From: Nitrospirota bacterium
Lineage (GTDB): Bacteria; Nitrospirota; Nitrospiria; SBBL01; JAADHI01
Reading direction: 5' to 3'
Length of the DNA stretch: 64,000 nucleotides
Assembly: GCA_029261155.1 (NCBI GenBank)
Contig: JAJDBW010000001.1
Location: 52,666-116,665 of the forward strand
Translations under genes and position numbers: made by a program
Notes under the pieces: model-generated
Told to the model about the DNA's origin: nothing
Seen by the model: only the letters and a program-made list of their open reading frames with translations
The model's database searches: none
Shown here: piece by piece, positions 54,128 through 62,821 of the stretch
Layout of the letters: each line of letters begins with the position of its first letter
Numbering within the stretch: the stretch's first letter is position 1

Positions 54128-55825
54128 ATGACCTCAGGTTTAGTCTTCGATATGTTTTTTCACCTCGTTGGTGGATTGGGCATTTTTCTATTTGGCATGA
54201 AAAGTATGTCGGATGGCTTGCAGGCCGTCGCGGGGGGTACGCTCCGACGATTGATCGCCCTGGTTACCGATAACCGTCTAATGGCCGTTGCAGCCGGCGT
54301 GGGCGTGACTTGTTTAGTGCAGTCCAGTTCGATTACCACGGTGATGGCGGTCGGTTTCGTGAATTCCGGGTTTATGATGCTCAATCAGGCCATGGGCGTG
54401 ATCCTTGGTGCGAACATCGGTACGACCATCACGGGCTGGATCTTGGTTTTAAAAATTGGAAAATATGGACTTCCGATCCTCGGGCTTGGTGTCTTTTTTT
54501 ATCTTTTTAGCAAGAACGAAAAAGTGAAGTATATCGCCTTAGCGTTTTTCGGTGTCGGCATGATTTTTTTTGGATTAGAGCTGATGAAAAATGGCTTTAA
54601 GCCCTTGCGCAGTTTGGACGAATTTAAGAACTTATTCATGGTTTTTAATTCGGATACTTACCTGGGCGTCTTAAAAACAGCCGCCGTGGGCTGTTTATTG
54701 ACCGTGATTGTTCAATCCTCTTCCGCAACACTGGGCATTACAATTGGCCTGGCACAGACCGGGCTGATTGGGTTTGAAACGGCTGCAGCCCTGGTCTTAG
54801 GAGAGAATATTGGCACAACCATCACGGCTTATTTGGCCTCATTAGGCGCCAGCGCCAATGCGAAGCGTGCGGCCTATTTTCATGTGCTTTTCAATACGAT
54901 TGGCGTGTTCATTATTACCGCCTTATTTAGTTATTATCTTCCGGTGGTGCGTTGGCTTTTGGCGAACGTCTCAGGCATATCCAATGTGTCGGAGATGGTG
55001 ATAACAGATGGTGTTGAAACCTATCCCTATATTACCGTCGGGATTGCCACGGTGCATACGGCTTTCAACGTGGCGAACACGCTTATCTTTTTCCCCTTTC
55101 TCCCTGCAATTGCGACCTTTCTAAATCGAATCGTGCCCGACAAGGCGCTAAGAAAAAAACGACTGCTCACGCATTTGGATTTTCAAATGTACGAATCTTC
55201 GTTCGCTGCCGTGGAGCAAAGTCGATTCGAAATTAGAAAGCTTTCTGTTCAGATCCGATCCATGTTTGAGGCACTTGAAACTTTTTTGGCGGGGGGCAAG
55301 GATAAACGAAAGGCGGCGGATCAGATCTTCGAGTTAGAGGGCGTGATCGATGAGGTACAAAAAGAAATCACAGAATTTCTAACCAACGCCAAAGGCCACA
55401 ATCTCGCGCACAATCTAAATATGGAATGCACCCGTTATCTCTTGCTTGCAGACGAGTACGAATCCATCAGCGATTACATCATGGCCATCGTTAAGCTTTA
55501 TTTACGTCTTGAGGAAAATAATTTAGAATTTTCGGATTCTCAAAAACAAGCCCTTGCGACCATTCATGAGAAAGTGAAAGCCTTTTATGTGCATTCAACC
55601 GAAATAGATCGTGTGGTCAACTGGAAGGATTTCTATAACAAAACCTTGATCACACGCGATGGCATCACCGAGAAGATTAAGACTTATCGCCGCGAACATT
55701 GGGAAGTGCTCAGTAAAATGCCTCTAGACCCTCTTCTCGGAACCTCATTTACCGACCTCTTGGTTTCGTATCGCAAAATCAACAATCACCTCGGGCACGT
55801 CGTAGAAACCTATGTCGAAGATTAA
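54128..55825 (+). CDS. Na/Pi cotransporter family protein with PhoU-like domain
   Basis: A 565-residue protein. The transporter part (about 5-335) has two inverted repeats, each with the hallmark QSSS motif: TCLVQSSSITTVMAVGFVNSGFM and TVIVQSSSATLGITIGLAQTGLI, and paired LGANIGTTITGW / LGENIGTTITAY. The C-terminal 210 residues are helical and PhoU-like (LSVQIRSMFEALETFLAG...NMECTRYLLLADEYESISDYIMAIVKL). It imports phosphate with sodium, with the PhoU part probably regulating transport. It is a single-gene unit. Confidence 0.92.
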   Translation: MTSGLVFDMFFHLVGGLGIFLFGMKSMSDGLQAVAGGTLRRLIALVTDNRLMAVAAGVGVTCLVQSSSITTVMAVGFVNSGFMMLNQAMGVILGANIGTTITGWILVLKIGKYGLPILGLGVFFYLFSKNEKVKYIALAFFGVGMIFFGLELMKNGFKPLRSLDEFKNLFMVFNSDTYLGVLKTAAVGCLLTVIVQSSSATLGITIGLAQTGLIGFETAAALVLGENIGTTITAYLASLGASANAKRAAYFHVLFNTIGVFIITALFSYYLPVVRWLLANVSGISNVSEMVITDGVETYPYITVGIATVHTAFNVANTLIFFPFLPAIATFLNRIVPDKALRKKRLLTHLDFQMYESSFAAVEQSRFEIRKLSVQIRSMFEALETFLAGGKDKRKAADQIFELEGVIDEVQKEITEFLTNAKGHNLAHNLNMECTRYLLLADEYESISDYIMAIVKLYLRLEENNLEFSDSQKQALATIHEKVKAFYVHSTEIDRVVNWKDFYNKTLITRDGITEKIKTYRREHWEVLSKMPLDPLLGTSFTDLLVSYRKINNHLGHVVETYVED

Positions 55826-56598
55826 ACGAAGGGAGAAACCTTTGTTTGATTTATATCTATAAGCAAGTATACCCACTTCATTCTTCCCGTATTAGAGAAG
55901 AAAACATCCCGTATAAAATCGAATGGTTTGATATGGAATCCTTTAGATTCTTGACTGATAAAGTCTTCACTTTTGAATCTAATTTTTAATAATCTTTTTA
56001 ATGGAATTCGTGACAGGCGTCAATTTGTAAGCTTCGTAAATTAGGTGGTATGGATACAATAAAAGACCCCCTTCGTATTGTGGGAAGGCAAGTATTCCAC
56101 TAGATTTATGGAATACAATATTCAATACGAGCATTCACCCTTACGAAGATTCACCCTTTTATTTCGCTTGTGTCATTACATCAAAAATAGCAGTGGAGAG
56201 TTAAGTAAAGCGATTTCTTGCTCTATATCAATCCAATAGGTTATTTTTTGCCGCAACCTTCCATCCGTTTCACCCGTATCGCCAATAAAAACCAGACTCT
56301 GAGTGACGAAGGAGAGCACATTTAGTTAAAATCCATATTTTTTGATTATCGGTCTTGCACATAGAAATACGGGATAAATTTTATCTGGTATATTCGATAT
56401 TGTAGCACTAAAAGCCAAGTCTCAGGATCAAATTCAATTTATAGTTTTTTATCATCGAAGAAACAGTTCGTTCGTCCCTTTATGTCGGGTATTCTTTTTC
56501 TTTTCGTTAAAATTGGCATGTCCGATAGTACCAATTGTGGCGTGTAAAATACAGTAGGGCAATTGCGTGGGATGCGATAAATATAAGGGAGACTAGAT
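55826..56598. other. 773-base AT-rich intergenic region
   Basis: No open frame of meaning was found on either strand. It is richer in A and T than the flanking genes and contains a perfect inverted repeat at 56092-56116 and several copies of CCCGTAT/AATACGGG-like words (for example near 55887 and 56360). It must hold the promoter of the signalling array that starts at 56599; no convincing -35/-10 pair was pinned down. It may contain decayed genes or an unknown RNA. Confidence 0.5.
56092..56116. repeat. Perfect 8-bp inverted repeat
   Basis: GTATTCCA and TGGAATAC are separated by nine bases. It could be an operator for the downstream signalling genes or an RNA hairpin. Confidence 0.45.
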
Positions 56599-57201
56599 AT
56601 GAACCCTAGCGAGCAGGTTATCGATGCGAGCGCGGCCTCAGGCCTTTCAGGTTTTTTTAAGCATTTGTTCGCGGGCGATTTCATGCCGCACGGGCAATGT
56701 CTGCTTTGGCAAGAAGATCTCATTTGGCTGCATGTGGGATCGGACATCGCCATTACCTTGTCTTATTACGCGATCCCTTTAATGCTCGTCTATTTCGTAT
56801 GGAAAAGGAAGGATGTGCCCTTTCATTGGATGTTCATTATGTTCGGCATTTTCATTGTCGCATGCGGTACGACGCATCTTATGGGCATTATCACGATTTG
56901 GAACGGCGCTTATCGTATTGAAGGCCTCGTCAAGCTAATCACCGCCGCGGCATCGGTCGGAACAACCATTGCGCTTATTCCTATTTTGCCCAAGGCATTG
57001 GCCCTGCCCAGTCAAGCGGTTCTGAATACGCACTACAAGAAAAAAAGCGAAGCCCTTCAACAAGCGAATAGTGAATTGGAACAATTCAATGAGGCCGTGG
57101 TTGGACGGGAAAACCGCGTGATCGAACTTAAAAAAGAAGTGAATGAACTGATGCTAAAAATGGGACAAGGGCCAAAGTATGCGCAATCCATGGATTTGTA
57201 G
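56599..57201 (+). CDS. Ethylene-receptor-type (ETR1 N-terminal domain) membrane protein without kinase
   Basis: A 200-residue protein. Three transmembrane helices (about 43-68, 74-101, 107-135) match the ethylene-binding domain of plant ETR1 and cyanobacterial homologues: SDIAITLSYYAIPLMLVYFVWKR and FGIFIVACGTTHLMGIITIW. Counting from the sequence, D49, Y56, P60, I86, C89 and H93 fall at a constant offset of 24 from ETR1 D25, Y32, P36, I62, C65 and H69, including the Cys/His copper ligands. After TM3 there is only a coiled coil (about 145-188), and no GAF, PAS or kinase domain. The histidine kinase gene starts 8 bases later, so this is probably the sensor half of a split receptor. GGGAG precedes the ATG. 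Copper and ethylene binding are inferred. Confidence 0.88.
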   Translation: MNPSEQVIDASAASGLSGFFKHLFAGDFMPHGQCLLWQEDLIWLHVGSDIAITLSYYAIPLMLVYFVWKRKDVPFHWMFIMFGIFIVACGTTHLMGIITIWNGAYRIEGLVKLITAAASVGTTIALIPILPKALALPSQAVLNTHYKKKSEALQQANSELEQFNEAVVGRENRVIELKKEVNELMLKMGQGPKYAQSMDL

Positions 57202-57209
57202 CTTAAATC

Positions 57210-59864
57210 GTGTCTGACCAAAAACCAAAGCCGAAGCACTTCTTTCTGTGGCTAGGTCTCCTGCTGATGGGGACCATCTTCGCAATCGATATACTTACGC
57301 CACTCGGAGTTGCCATTAGCGTTCTCTATTTTGTTGTTATTCTAATCGTTTCATTTTCAAGAAAATCTAAAGAGCTGTTTTTTATTGCCTGTTTTTCCAC
57401 CCTCTTATGTTTTACCGGTTATTTCCTTTCCCCCGACGGCGATGTTTGGAAAGCCATAGTGAACCGGATGATTGCCATCGGGGGATTATGGTGCTTGTTT
57501 TTTCTGAATATAAAATTGTTTAGATCCCTTCATAAATCAAGAAAGATTAACAAAAAATTAAAGGCGCAAAAGCATTTTTTAGAGGTGTCCAAGAGATCGA
57601 TGGTGAGTTTGTTGGAGGACGCGGATATCGCCAGGCTGGAGGCCCTGCAAGCGGAAAAGCACTTCGAGCAAATTATTGAGTCGGCCCCGAATGCAATGAT
57701 TATGGTGAACGCGGAAGGGAAGATCACCTTGGTGAATAAAATGACCGAAACCCTTTTTCACTATCGGCGCGATGAATTGCTGAATCAATCCTTGGAGCTT
57801 TTGGTCCCTTCGCGTTTCAGGAAAAAGCATCCGGAACACCGTGGGCGCTTTTTCAAAAAACCCGCAACGCGCGCGATGGGGGCGGGACGGGCATTATTCG
57901 GCTTGCGAAAGGACGGCGTGGAGCTCCCCGTGGAAATCGGATTAAACCCGATGGAAACCGACGAAGGACCCATGGTCTTGACCTCCATCGTCGATATATC
58001 GGATCGATTGCGGTTCGAAAAGGCCAACGCCCATTTGGCCGCCATTGTCGAATCGTCCGATGACGCGATTATCGGAAAGGACTTGCAAGGGAATGTCCTC
58101 AGTTGGAACCTGGGGGCCGAGCGGCTTTTTGGCTTTCGCGCCGAAGAGGTGGTCGGGAAAAATGTGGCCGTCATTATCCCAGAAAATCGGAAAAAAGAAG
58201 ATCAAATATTCTTGGAGAAAATTAAAAAAGGCGAGGCCGTTGAACGCGTTGAGACGGTCAGAAAAAATATCGGCGGCGCGCATATCGACATCTCGCTGAC
58301 CCTCTCGCCGATTAAAAACAAGATCGGCGAAGTGGTTGGTATTTCGTCGATCGGCAGAGATATCACGCGGCGGAAGCGTAATCAAGATGCATTGAAAAGA
58401 AGCGAGGAACGCACGCGCTTGATGATCGACTGCGCCCTGGACGCGATCGTGGTCATCGATCATGCCGGGCTTGTGGTGGGATGGAACCCTCAAGCAGAAG
58501 CCACCTTTGGATACCGGCCCGACGAGGCCATCGGCCAGCCCATGAGCGAACTCATCGTCCCGCCGGAATTTCGCGAAGGGCATCGCAAGGGCATAGAACA
58601 TTTTTTAAAAACGGGAGAAGGACCGATACTGAACAAGCGACTGGAACTCAGCGCCCTGCGGAAGGGCGGCCAGATTTTCCCTATCGAATTGGCGATTGTC
58701 CCCATACTCACGGAAAACAATTATGAATTCTGCGCCTTTATTCGTGACATTACGGAGCGTAAAAAGGCCGAAGAAAGATTTCGCATGGCCATCGAGTCCG
58801 CCCCCAACGCCATGGTCATGGTGAATGAGGCGGGCAAAATCGTCTTGGTCAATAAAATGACGGAATCCTTGTTCGGATACCGCCGGGACGCCTTATTGGA
58901 TCAATCCATCGAAATCTTGGTGCCCCAAAAATTCAAGGGGAAACACCCCGCATCCCGAACCCGGTTTTTTAAGGCCCCGAAAACGCGGTCGATGGGCGCG
59001 GGCCGGGATTTATTCGGGCTCAGAAAGGATGGAAAGGAAGTGCCGGTCGAAATCGGGCTCAACCCCGTTGAAACGGACGAAGGCATGTTTGTCTTGGCTT
59101 CGATCGTGGATATTACCGAGCGCAAACAGTCGGAGGATTTAATCAAATCGAAAAACACCGAATTGGAGACCTTGTTGTCGATCATCGCCCACGATCTAAA
59201 GGAACCGATTCGAAGCATGGAATATTTTGCGAAGCGCGTTCACGACACCCTGGGGAACCGGCTTGAAACGAAGGAACAGGACTACCTCACCCGCATTTCG
59301 AATGCCGCCGTTCGCCTGCGCCGGTTGATTGACGACATTCTCGATTTATCCAGCGCCCGGCGCGCGGTTAAGCCCGCCGAGCATCTCGGCGGCAAGGTCT
59401 TAATCGACGAGGCCTTATCCCGGCTGGAAGGCCGGATCATGGAAACCGGCGCCCAGGTGAGGGTGGTGGATACCTTTCCCTCGTATTGGGTGGATCGAAT
59501 CTGGGCCACGCAGGCGATTTACAATTTAATCGCCAATGCCATCAAATTCACGCACAAGGGTCAACATCCGGAAATCGAAGTGGCGCCTTTTGAATCCGAG
59601 GGTGAACTCGGCCTTGCCGTTCGCGATCGTGGGATTGGCCTGGACTCAGAGTACCGAACGAAGATATTCGGTTTATTCCAACGCGCCGTCGGGCGCGAGG
59701 TGGAGGGGACGGGCGCGGGCTTGGCCATCGTTCGCGAAGTGGCCGCCTTACACAATGGCCGCGCCTGGGTGCAGCCCAGGGCGGGCGGCGGTTCTGAATT
59801 TATCATAACGTTTGGGACCCATCATCTCATGAAAGGGGAGCAAGATGAATCGGCAGATCAATAA
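57210..59864 (+). CDS. Four-PAS membrane histidine kinase
   Basis: An 884-residue protein from GTG 57210. Four hydrophobic segments (about 10-107) form an N-terminal membrane domain, then a short coiled coil, PAS1 (148-262), PAS2 (267-388), PAS3 (395-512), PAS4 (514-632), HisKA with SIIAHDLKEPIRSM (His near 660) and HATPase with NLIANAIKFTH, DRGIGLD and GTGAGLAIVREVAALH. PAS1 and PAS4 are near copies (both FxxxIESAPNAM and MGAGRxLFGLRKDG), an internal duplication. The kinase type is that of phytochrome-like enzymes paired with Rcp-type receivers, one of which overlaps its 3' end by 20 nt. No ribosome site is evident, so translation may be coupled to the sensor gene. Confidence 0.92.
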   Translation: MSDQKPKPKHFFLWLGLLLMGTIFAIDILTPLGVAISVLYFVVILIVSFSRKSKELFFIACFSTLLCFTGYFLSPDGDVWKAIVNRMIAIGGLWCLFFLNIKLFRSLHKSRKINKKLKAQKHFLEVSKRSMVSLLEDADIARLEALQAEKHFEQIIESAPNAMIMVNAEGKITLVNKMTETLFHYRRDELLNQSLELLVPSRFRKKHPEHRGRFFKKPATRAMGAGRALFGLRKDGVELPVEIGLNPMETDEGPMVLTSIVDISDRLRFEKANAHLAAIVESSDDAIIGKDLQGNVLSWNLGAERLFGFRAEEVVGKNVAVIIPENRKKEDQIFLEKIKKGEAVERVETVRKNIGGAHIDISLTLSPIKNKIGEVVGISSIGRDITRRKRNQDALKRSEERTRLMIDCALDAIVVIDHAGLVVGWNPQAEATFGYRPDEAIGQPMSELIVPPEFREGHRKGIEHFLKTGEGPILNKRLELSALRKGGQIFPIELAIVPILTENNYEFCAFIRDITERKKAEERFRMAIESAPNAMVMVNEAGKIVLVNKMTESLFGYRRDALLDQSIEILVPQKFKGKHPASRTRFFKAPKTRSMGAGRDLFGLRKDGKEVPVEIGLNPVETDEGMFVLASIVDITERKQSEDLIKSKNTELETLLSIIAHDLKEPIRSMEYFAKRVHDTLGNRLETKEQDYLTRISNAAVRLRRLIDDILDLSSARRAVKPAEHLGGKVLIDEALSRLEGRIMETGAQVRVVDTFPSYWVDRIWATQAIYNLIANAIKFTHKGQHPEIEVAPFESEGELGLAVRDRGIGLDSEYRTKIFGLFQRAVGREVEGTGAGLAIVREVAALHNGRAWVQPRAGGGSEFIITFGTHHLMKGEQDESADQ

Positions 59865-60312
59865 CGACGGCAAGGTCATCGAGATTCTGTTGGCCGAGGA
59901 CAATGACGACGATTGCGTGATGATTAAGGAGGGCTTCGAGGATAAAAAGTTTTTGAACATCATCGATGTGGTGAAGGATGGCGAAGAGGTTTTGACCTAT
60001 CTGCGTCAAGAGGGAAACTATCGCGAGAAGCGGATGCCGGGATTGGTTTTGTTGGATATTAACATGCCAAAGAAAACAGGCCTTGAAGCCTTACAAGAAA
60101 TTAAAGATGATCCGAAACTCAAACATATTCCCGTGATCGTGCTGACGACCAGCAGCCGGGAGGAAGATATTGTGAAAAGCTATCAATACGGCGCTTGTTC
60201 CTATTTGAACAAACCCGTTGAATTCGAGGATTTCTTTAAAGTGGTCGAACGGTTTGAACTCTATTGGGCCTTGGTTTCCAAGATTCCAAACCCTGCAAGA
60301 TCAAGCGGGTAA
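59845..60312 (+). CDS. Rcp-type single-domain response regulator
   Basis: A 155-residue receiver with EDNDDDCVMIKEGF (acidic site), GLVLLDINMPKKTGLEAL (phospho-acceptor Asp), VLTTSSREEDIVKSYQYGACSYLNKPVEFEDFF (Thr and Lys). The spacing and the EDNDDD/SREEDI pattern are typical of Rcp1-like regulators that partner with bacteriophytochrome-type kinases. It lacks an output domain and would act by protein contact or as a phosphate shuttle. It overlaps the kinase gene. Confidence 0.92.
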   Translation: MNRQINNDGKVIEILLAEDNDDDCVMIKEGFEDKKFLNIIDVVKDGEEVLTYLRQEGNYREKRMPGLVLLDINMPKKTGLEALQEIKDDPKLKHIPVIVLTTSSREEDIVKSYQYGACSYLNKPVEFEDFFKVVERFELYWALVSKIPNPARSSG

Positions 60313-60378
60313 GCGATTCTTCAAAAGACCGGAGGGTTCGAGGGTTCAGTTTTATCGGGATAAAGTAAAGGACAGGAT

Positions 60379-60750
60379 ATGGCGTTTAAAAAAATATTAG
60401 TCATTGACGATAACGATGACGACTTGTTGATGATCACGGAATGTCTTGTTGAAGCGGACCCGTCCACCGAGGTGATTACTGCGCTGGACGGAGAAGAGGG
60501 GATTCGAATATCGATCCAGGAGCGTCCGGAAGTGGTCATTATCGATACGACATTGCCAGGCATCGATGGCTTTGAAACCTGCCGAAGGATTAGGTCGGGC
60601 GATGCTGAAGTCATGATTATTGTGATGACGGGACAGGTGAACGCCGTTAACGCCGGGAAAGCCAGAGAAGCTGGAACCGACGAGTATTGTGTTAAAACGT
60701 CGGACTGCGAGGATCTATTGAACGCCTTGCGGGACGTGACATCACCCTAG
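60379..60750 (+). CDS. Single-domain response regulator
   Basis: A 123-residue receiver. Acidic pocket VIDDNDDDLLM, phospho-acceptor in VVIIDTTLPGIDGFETC, Thr in IIVMTGQ; the Lys site is EYCVKTSD, so the usual proline after Lys is a threonine. No output domain. It lies 66 bases after the first receiver and 18 before the second kinase. Confidence 0.9.
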   Translation: MAFKKILVIDDNDDDLLMITECLVEADPSTEVITALDGEEGIRISIQERPEVVIIDTTLPGIDGFETCRRIRSGDAEVMIIVMTGQVNAVNAGKAREAGTDEYCVKTSDCEDLLNALRDVTSP

Positions 60751-60768
60751 CGAAGCGTGAAGGAAGGC

Positions 60769-62319
60769 ATGAAACAAACGAAGTACACAATTTTTATTAT
60801 CGAAAACAATGTAAGCGACCGGCAATTTTTAAAAAAGATATTGGTGGAAATGGAATACGATTTCGCGATCAAGGATTTCGCCACAGGAAAGGAGGCGATG
60901 TCAGAAATGAACATACGCCCGCCTGACCTTGTTTTGCTCAATCTGTATTTACCCGACCAAGACGGATTTTTCTTGCTTGAGTCTTTTCATCAAAAGGGTC
61001 TTGTCGATCTTCCGGTGCTGCTGGTTTCTTCTTTCGACAAAGAAGACGATAAGAAGAAAGGCTTCGATCGAGGCGCGATCGATTTTATTAACAAACCCAT
61101 CGTTCTGGAAGACGTCAAGGCGCGGGTGGCTTGTCAATTGCGTTTTAAAAGGATGATGGACGATCAAAAATGGGCAAATCAAAAGACAAACGAAGGAATC
61201 AAAATGCTCTATAAAGAGCTGGAGAACCAGAATAAGAAATTGCTGCAGTTAGACCACCTGAAAGACGACTTTGTCGGCAGCGTCTCCCACGAACTCAGAA
61301 CGCCGCTTGCCATTATGCGAGAGAGCATTTCTCAGATTCGAGACGAACTTTTCGGCGAGGTTCCCGATCAACAAAAGCGGTACCTGGACAAAGCCTTAAT
61401 CAATATGGATCGCCTGAGGAACATCATCGATAATTTATTGGACATTTCTAAAATCGAAAAGGGCAAGTTAGAGATCTATAAGGAAAAGGTCGATTTAAAC
61501 AAACTGGTCGAGGAGATTGTCTCGGATTTCGCGGTCAAGGCAAAGGCGAAGGGATTGATCTTAGAAGGCGCCGTACACGGAACTGCCGTCTATGCCCTAG
61601 TGGATCCAGAAAAAACGATTCAGGTGTTTAATAATTTGATCGGTAATGCTTTGAAATTCACCGAAAAAGGATCCATCGAAATTACGGTCCAAGAAGAGGA
61701 AGATTTTATTCAATGTAAGGTTAAGGATACAGGAAAAGGCATTGCGCAAAAGGATCTACACAAATTGTTCGATAAATTTCAGCAGGTGGGTCGTAAGCAT
61801 GGTCCCGGCGAGAAAGGAACCGGTTTAGGTTTGGCCATCGCCAAAGGAATTATTGAATTGCATGGCGGTAATATTCATGTCGAAAGTACAGAGGGCGAGG
61901 GGACGGCATTTTTCTTTTCTTTTCAGAAGTACATCGAGGAATCGGGGTCTTGTATGAGTTTTAGAAGCGCGCTGATTTCGGCAATCAAGCAATTCAATCA
62001 GCTCAGTGTTATTAAAGTTGATATTCGGAACTTGAAGGATGTCGATGCGTTTAAAGGCCGCATCACTAAATCGCTTTTTCGGAAATCCGACAGAGTGATT
62101 ATCGAAGAACAACATGTTTTTATATTATTGCCCGACACGGAAAAGGAAATGTGCTCCGTTGTTTTAAGTCGGATTAAAGGATCTCACGATGCAGATTCCT
62201 TGGGTGAATGCATCGTGAGTTTTCCGATCGATGGATTAACTTGCGATGAGCTGATTAACGGCTTGGAAAGAACAATAGAGGGAGAAAACCATGAAAAGAA
62301 TATTAGTGGTAGACGATGA
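60769..62319 (+). CDS. Histidine kinase with N-terminal pseudo-receiver and C-terminal GGDEF-like domain
   Basis: About 516 residues from ATG 60769, which follows GAAGGAAGG. Residues 5-120 are receiver-like, but the phospho-acceptor Asp is Asn (LVLLNLYLPDQDGF) and the acidic pair is EN, so it cannot be phosphorylated normally. HisKA (about 160-225) has DDFVGSVSHELRTPL, and the HATPase has NNLIGNALKFTEKG, DTGKGIA and GEKGTGLGLAIAKGI. The last 110 residues (VIKVDIRNLKD..., SDRVIIEEQHVFILLPDT) resemble a GGDEF fold with the catalytic motif lost. Such a tail on a kinase is unusual. It overlaps the next receiver gene by 29 nt. Confidence 0.88.
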   Translation: MKQTKYTIFIIENNVSDRQFLKKILVEMEYDFAIKDFATGKEAMSEMNIRPPDLVLLNLYLPDQDGFFLLESFHQKGLVDLPVLLVSSFDKEDDKKKGFDRGAIDFINKPIVLEDVKARVACQLRFKRMMDDQKWANQKTNEGIKMLYKELENQNKKLLQLDHLKDDFVGSVSHELRTPLAIMRESISQIRDELFGEVPDQQKRYLDKALINMDRLRNIIDNLLDISKIEKGKLEIYKEKVDLNKLVEEIVSDFAVKAKAKGLILEGAVHGTAVYALVDPEKTIQVFNNLIGNALKFTEKGSIEITVQEEEDFIQCKVKDTGKGIAQKDLHKLFDKFQQVGRKHGPGEKGTGLGLAIAKGIIELHGGNIHVESTEGEGTAFFFSFQKYIEESGSCMSFRSALISAIKQFNQLSVIKVDIRNLKDVDAFKGRITKSLFRKSDRVIIEEQHVFILLPDTEKEMCSVVLSRIKGSHDADSLGECIVSFPIDGLTCDELINGLERTIEGENHEKNISGRR

Positions 62320-62668
62320 ACCGGATGTGATTGACTTAGTGAAGAATCGACTGGAGGCGAATAGATATAAAGTCATTTCTGCGACGGATGGTGATGAAGG
62401 TCTTATCAAGGCGCAAAAGGAAAAGCCGGATTTAGTCATCATGGATATTTTGATGCCGAACATGATGGGAGGGGAGGCGGTCCGCCAGTTACGATCCGAT
62501 GAATCGACAAAACATATCCCCATCATCTTTTTAACGGCGGTCACATCGCGGACGCCCAACGGGGATGGCGGTGTGAATGTGGATGGTCAATTTTACACGG
62601 CCCTGCCTAAACCTTTTAAACCCGAAAAATTATTATTTGAAATAAAAAGGCTCATTGGCGATGGGTAA
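62291..62668 (+). CDS. Single-domain response regulator (third receiver)
   Basis: A 125-residue receiver: VDDEPDVIDLVK, DLVIMDILMPNMMGGEAV with the acceptor Asp, FLTAVTSRTP and the Lys in ALPKPFKPEKLL. A glycine/asparagine-rich insert (NGDGGVNVDGQF) in the alpha4-beta5 region is longer than usual. It is last in the signalling array. No DNA-binding domain. Confidence 0.9.
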   Translation: MKRILVVDDEPDVIDLVKNRLEANRYKVISATDGDEGLIKAQKEKPDLVIMDILMPNMMGGEAVRQLRSDESTKHIPIIFLTAVTSRTPNGDGGVNVDGQFYTALPKPFKPEKLLFEIKRLIGDG

Positions 62669-62821
62669 GGATATAACCCTCGTAGAGGGGAATTTACCAA
62701 AACGTGATTCAGGGCTTCGGAATTGGGAAGGCTTGACGGTCATCGTTTCTCCTCGAATTCGTTAATTTTTTGAATATTGAATTTCATTAAATATAAGTCA
62801 ACTACTATCGATTCGTCGTAA

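Noticed and set aside
53916..54131. 71-codon TTG-start frame overlapping the cotransporter start
   Set aside because: No ribosome site, rare start and no recognisable family; the ATGA overlap alone is not enough.
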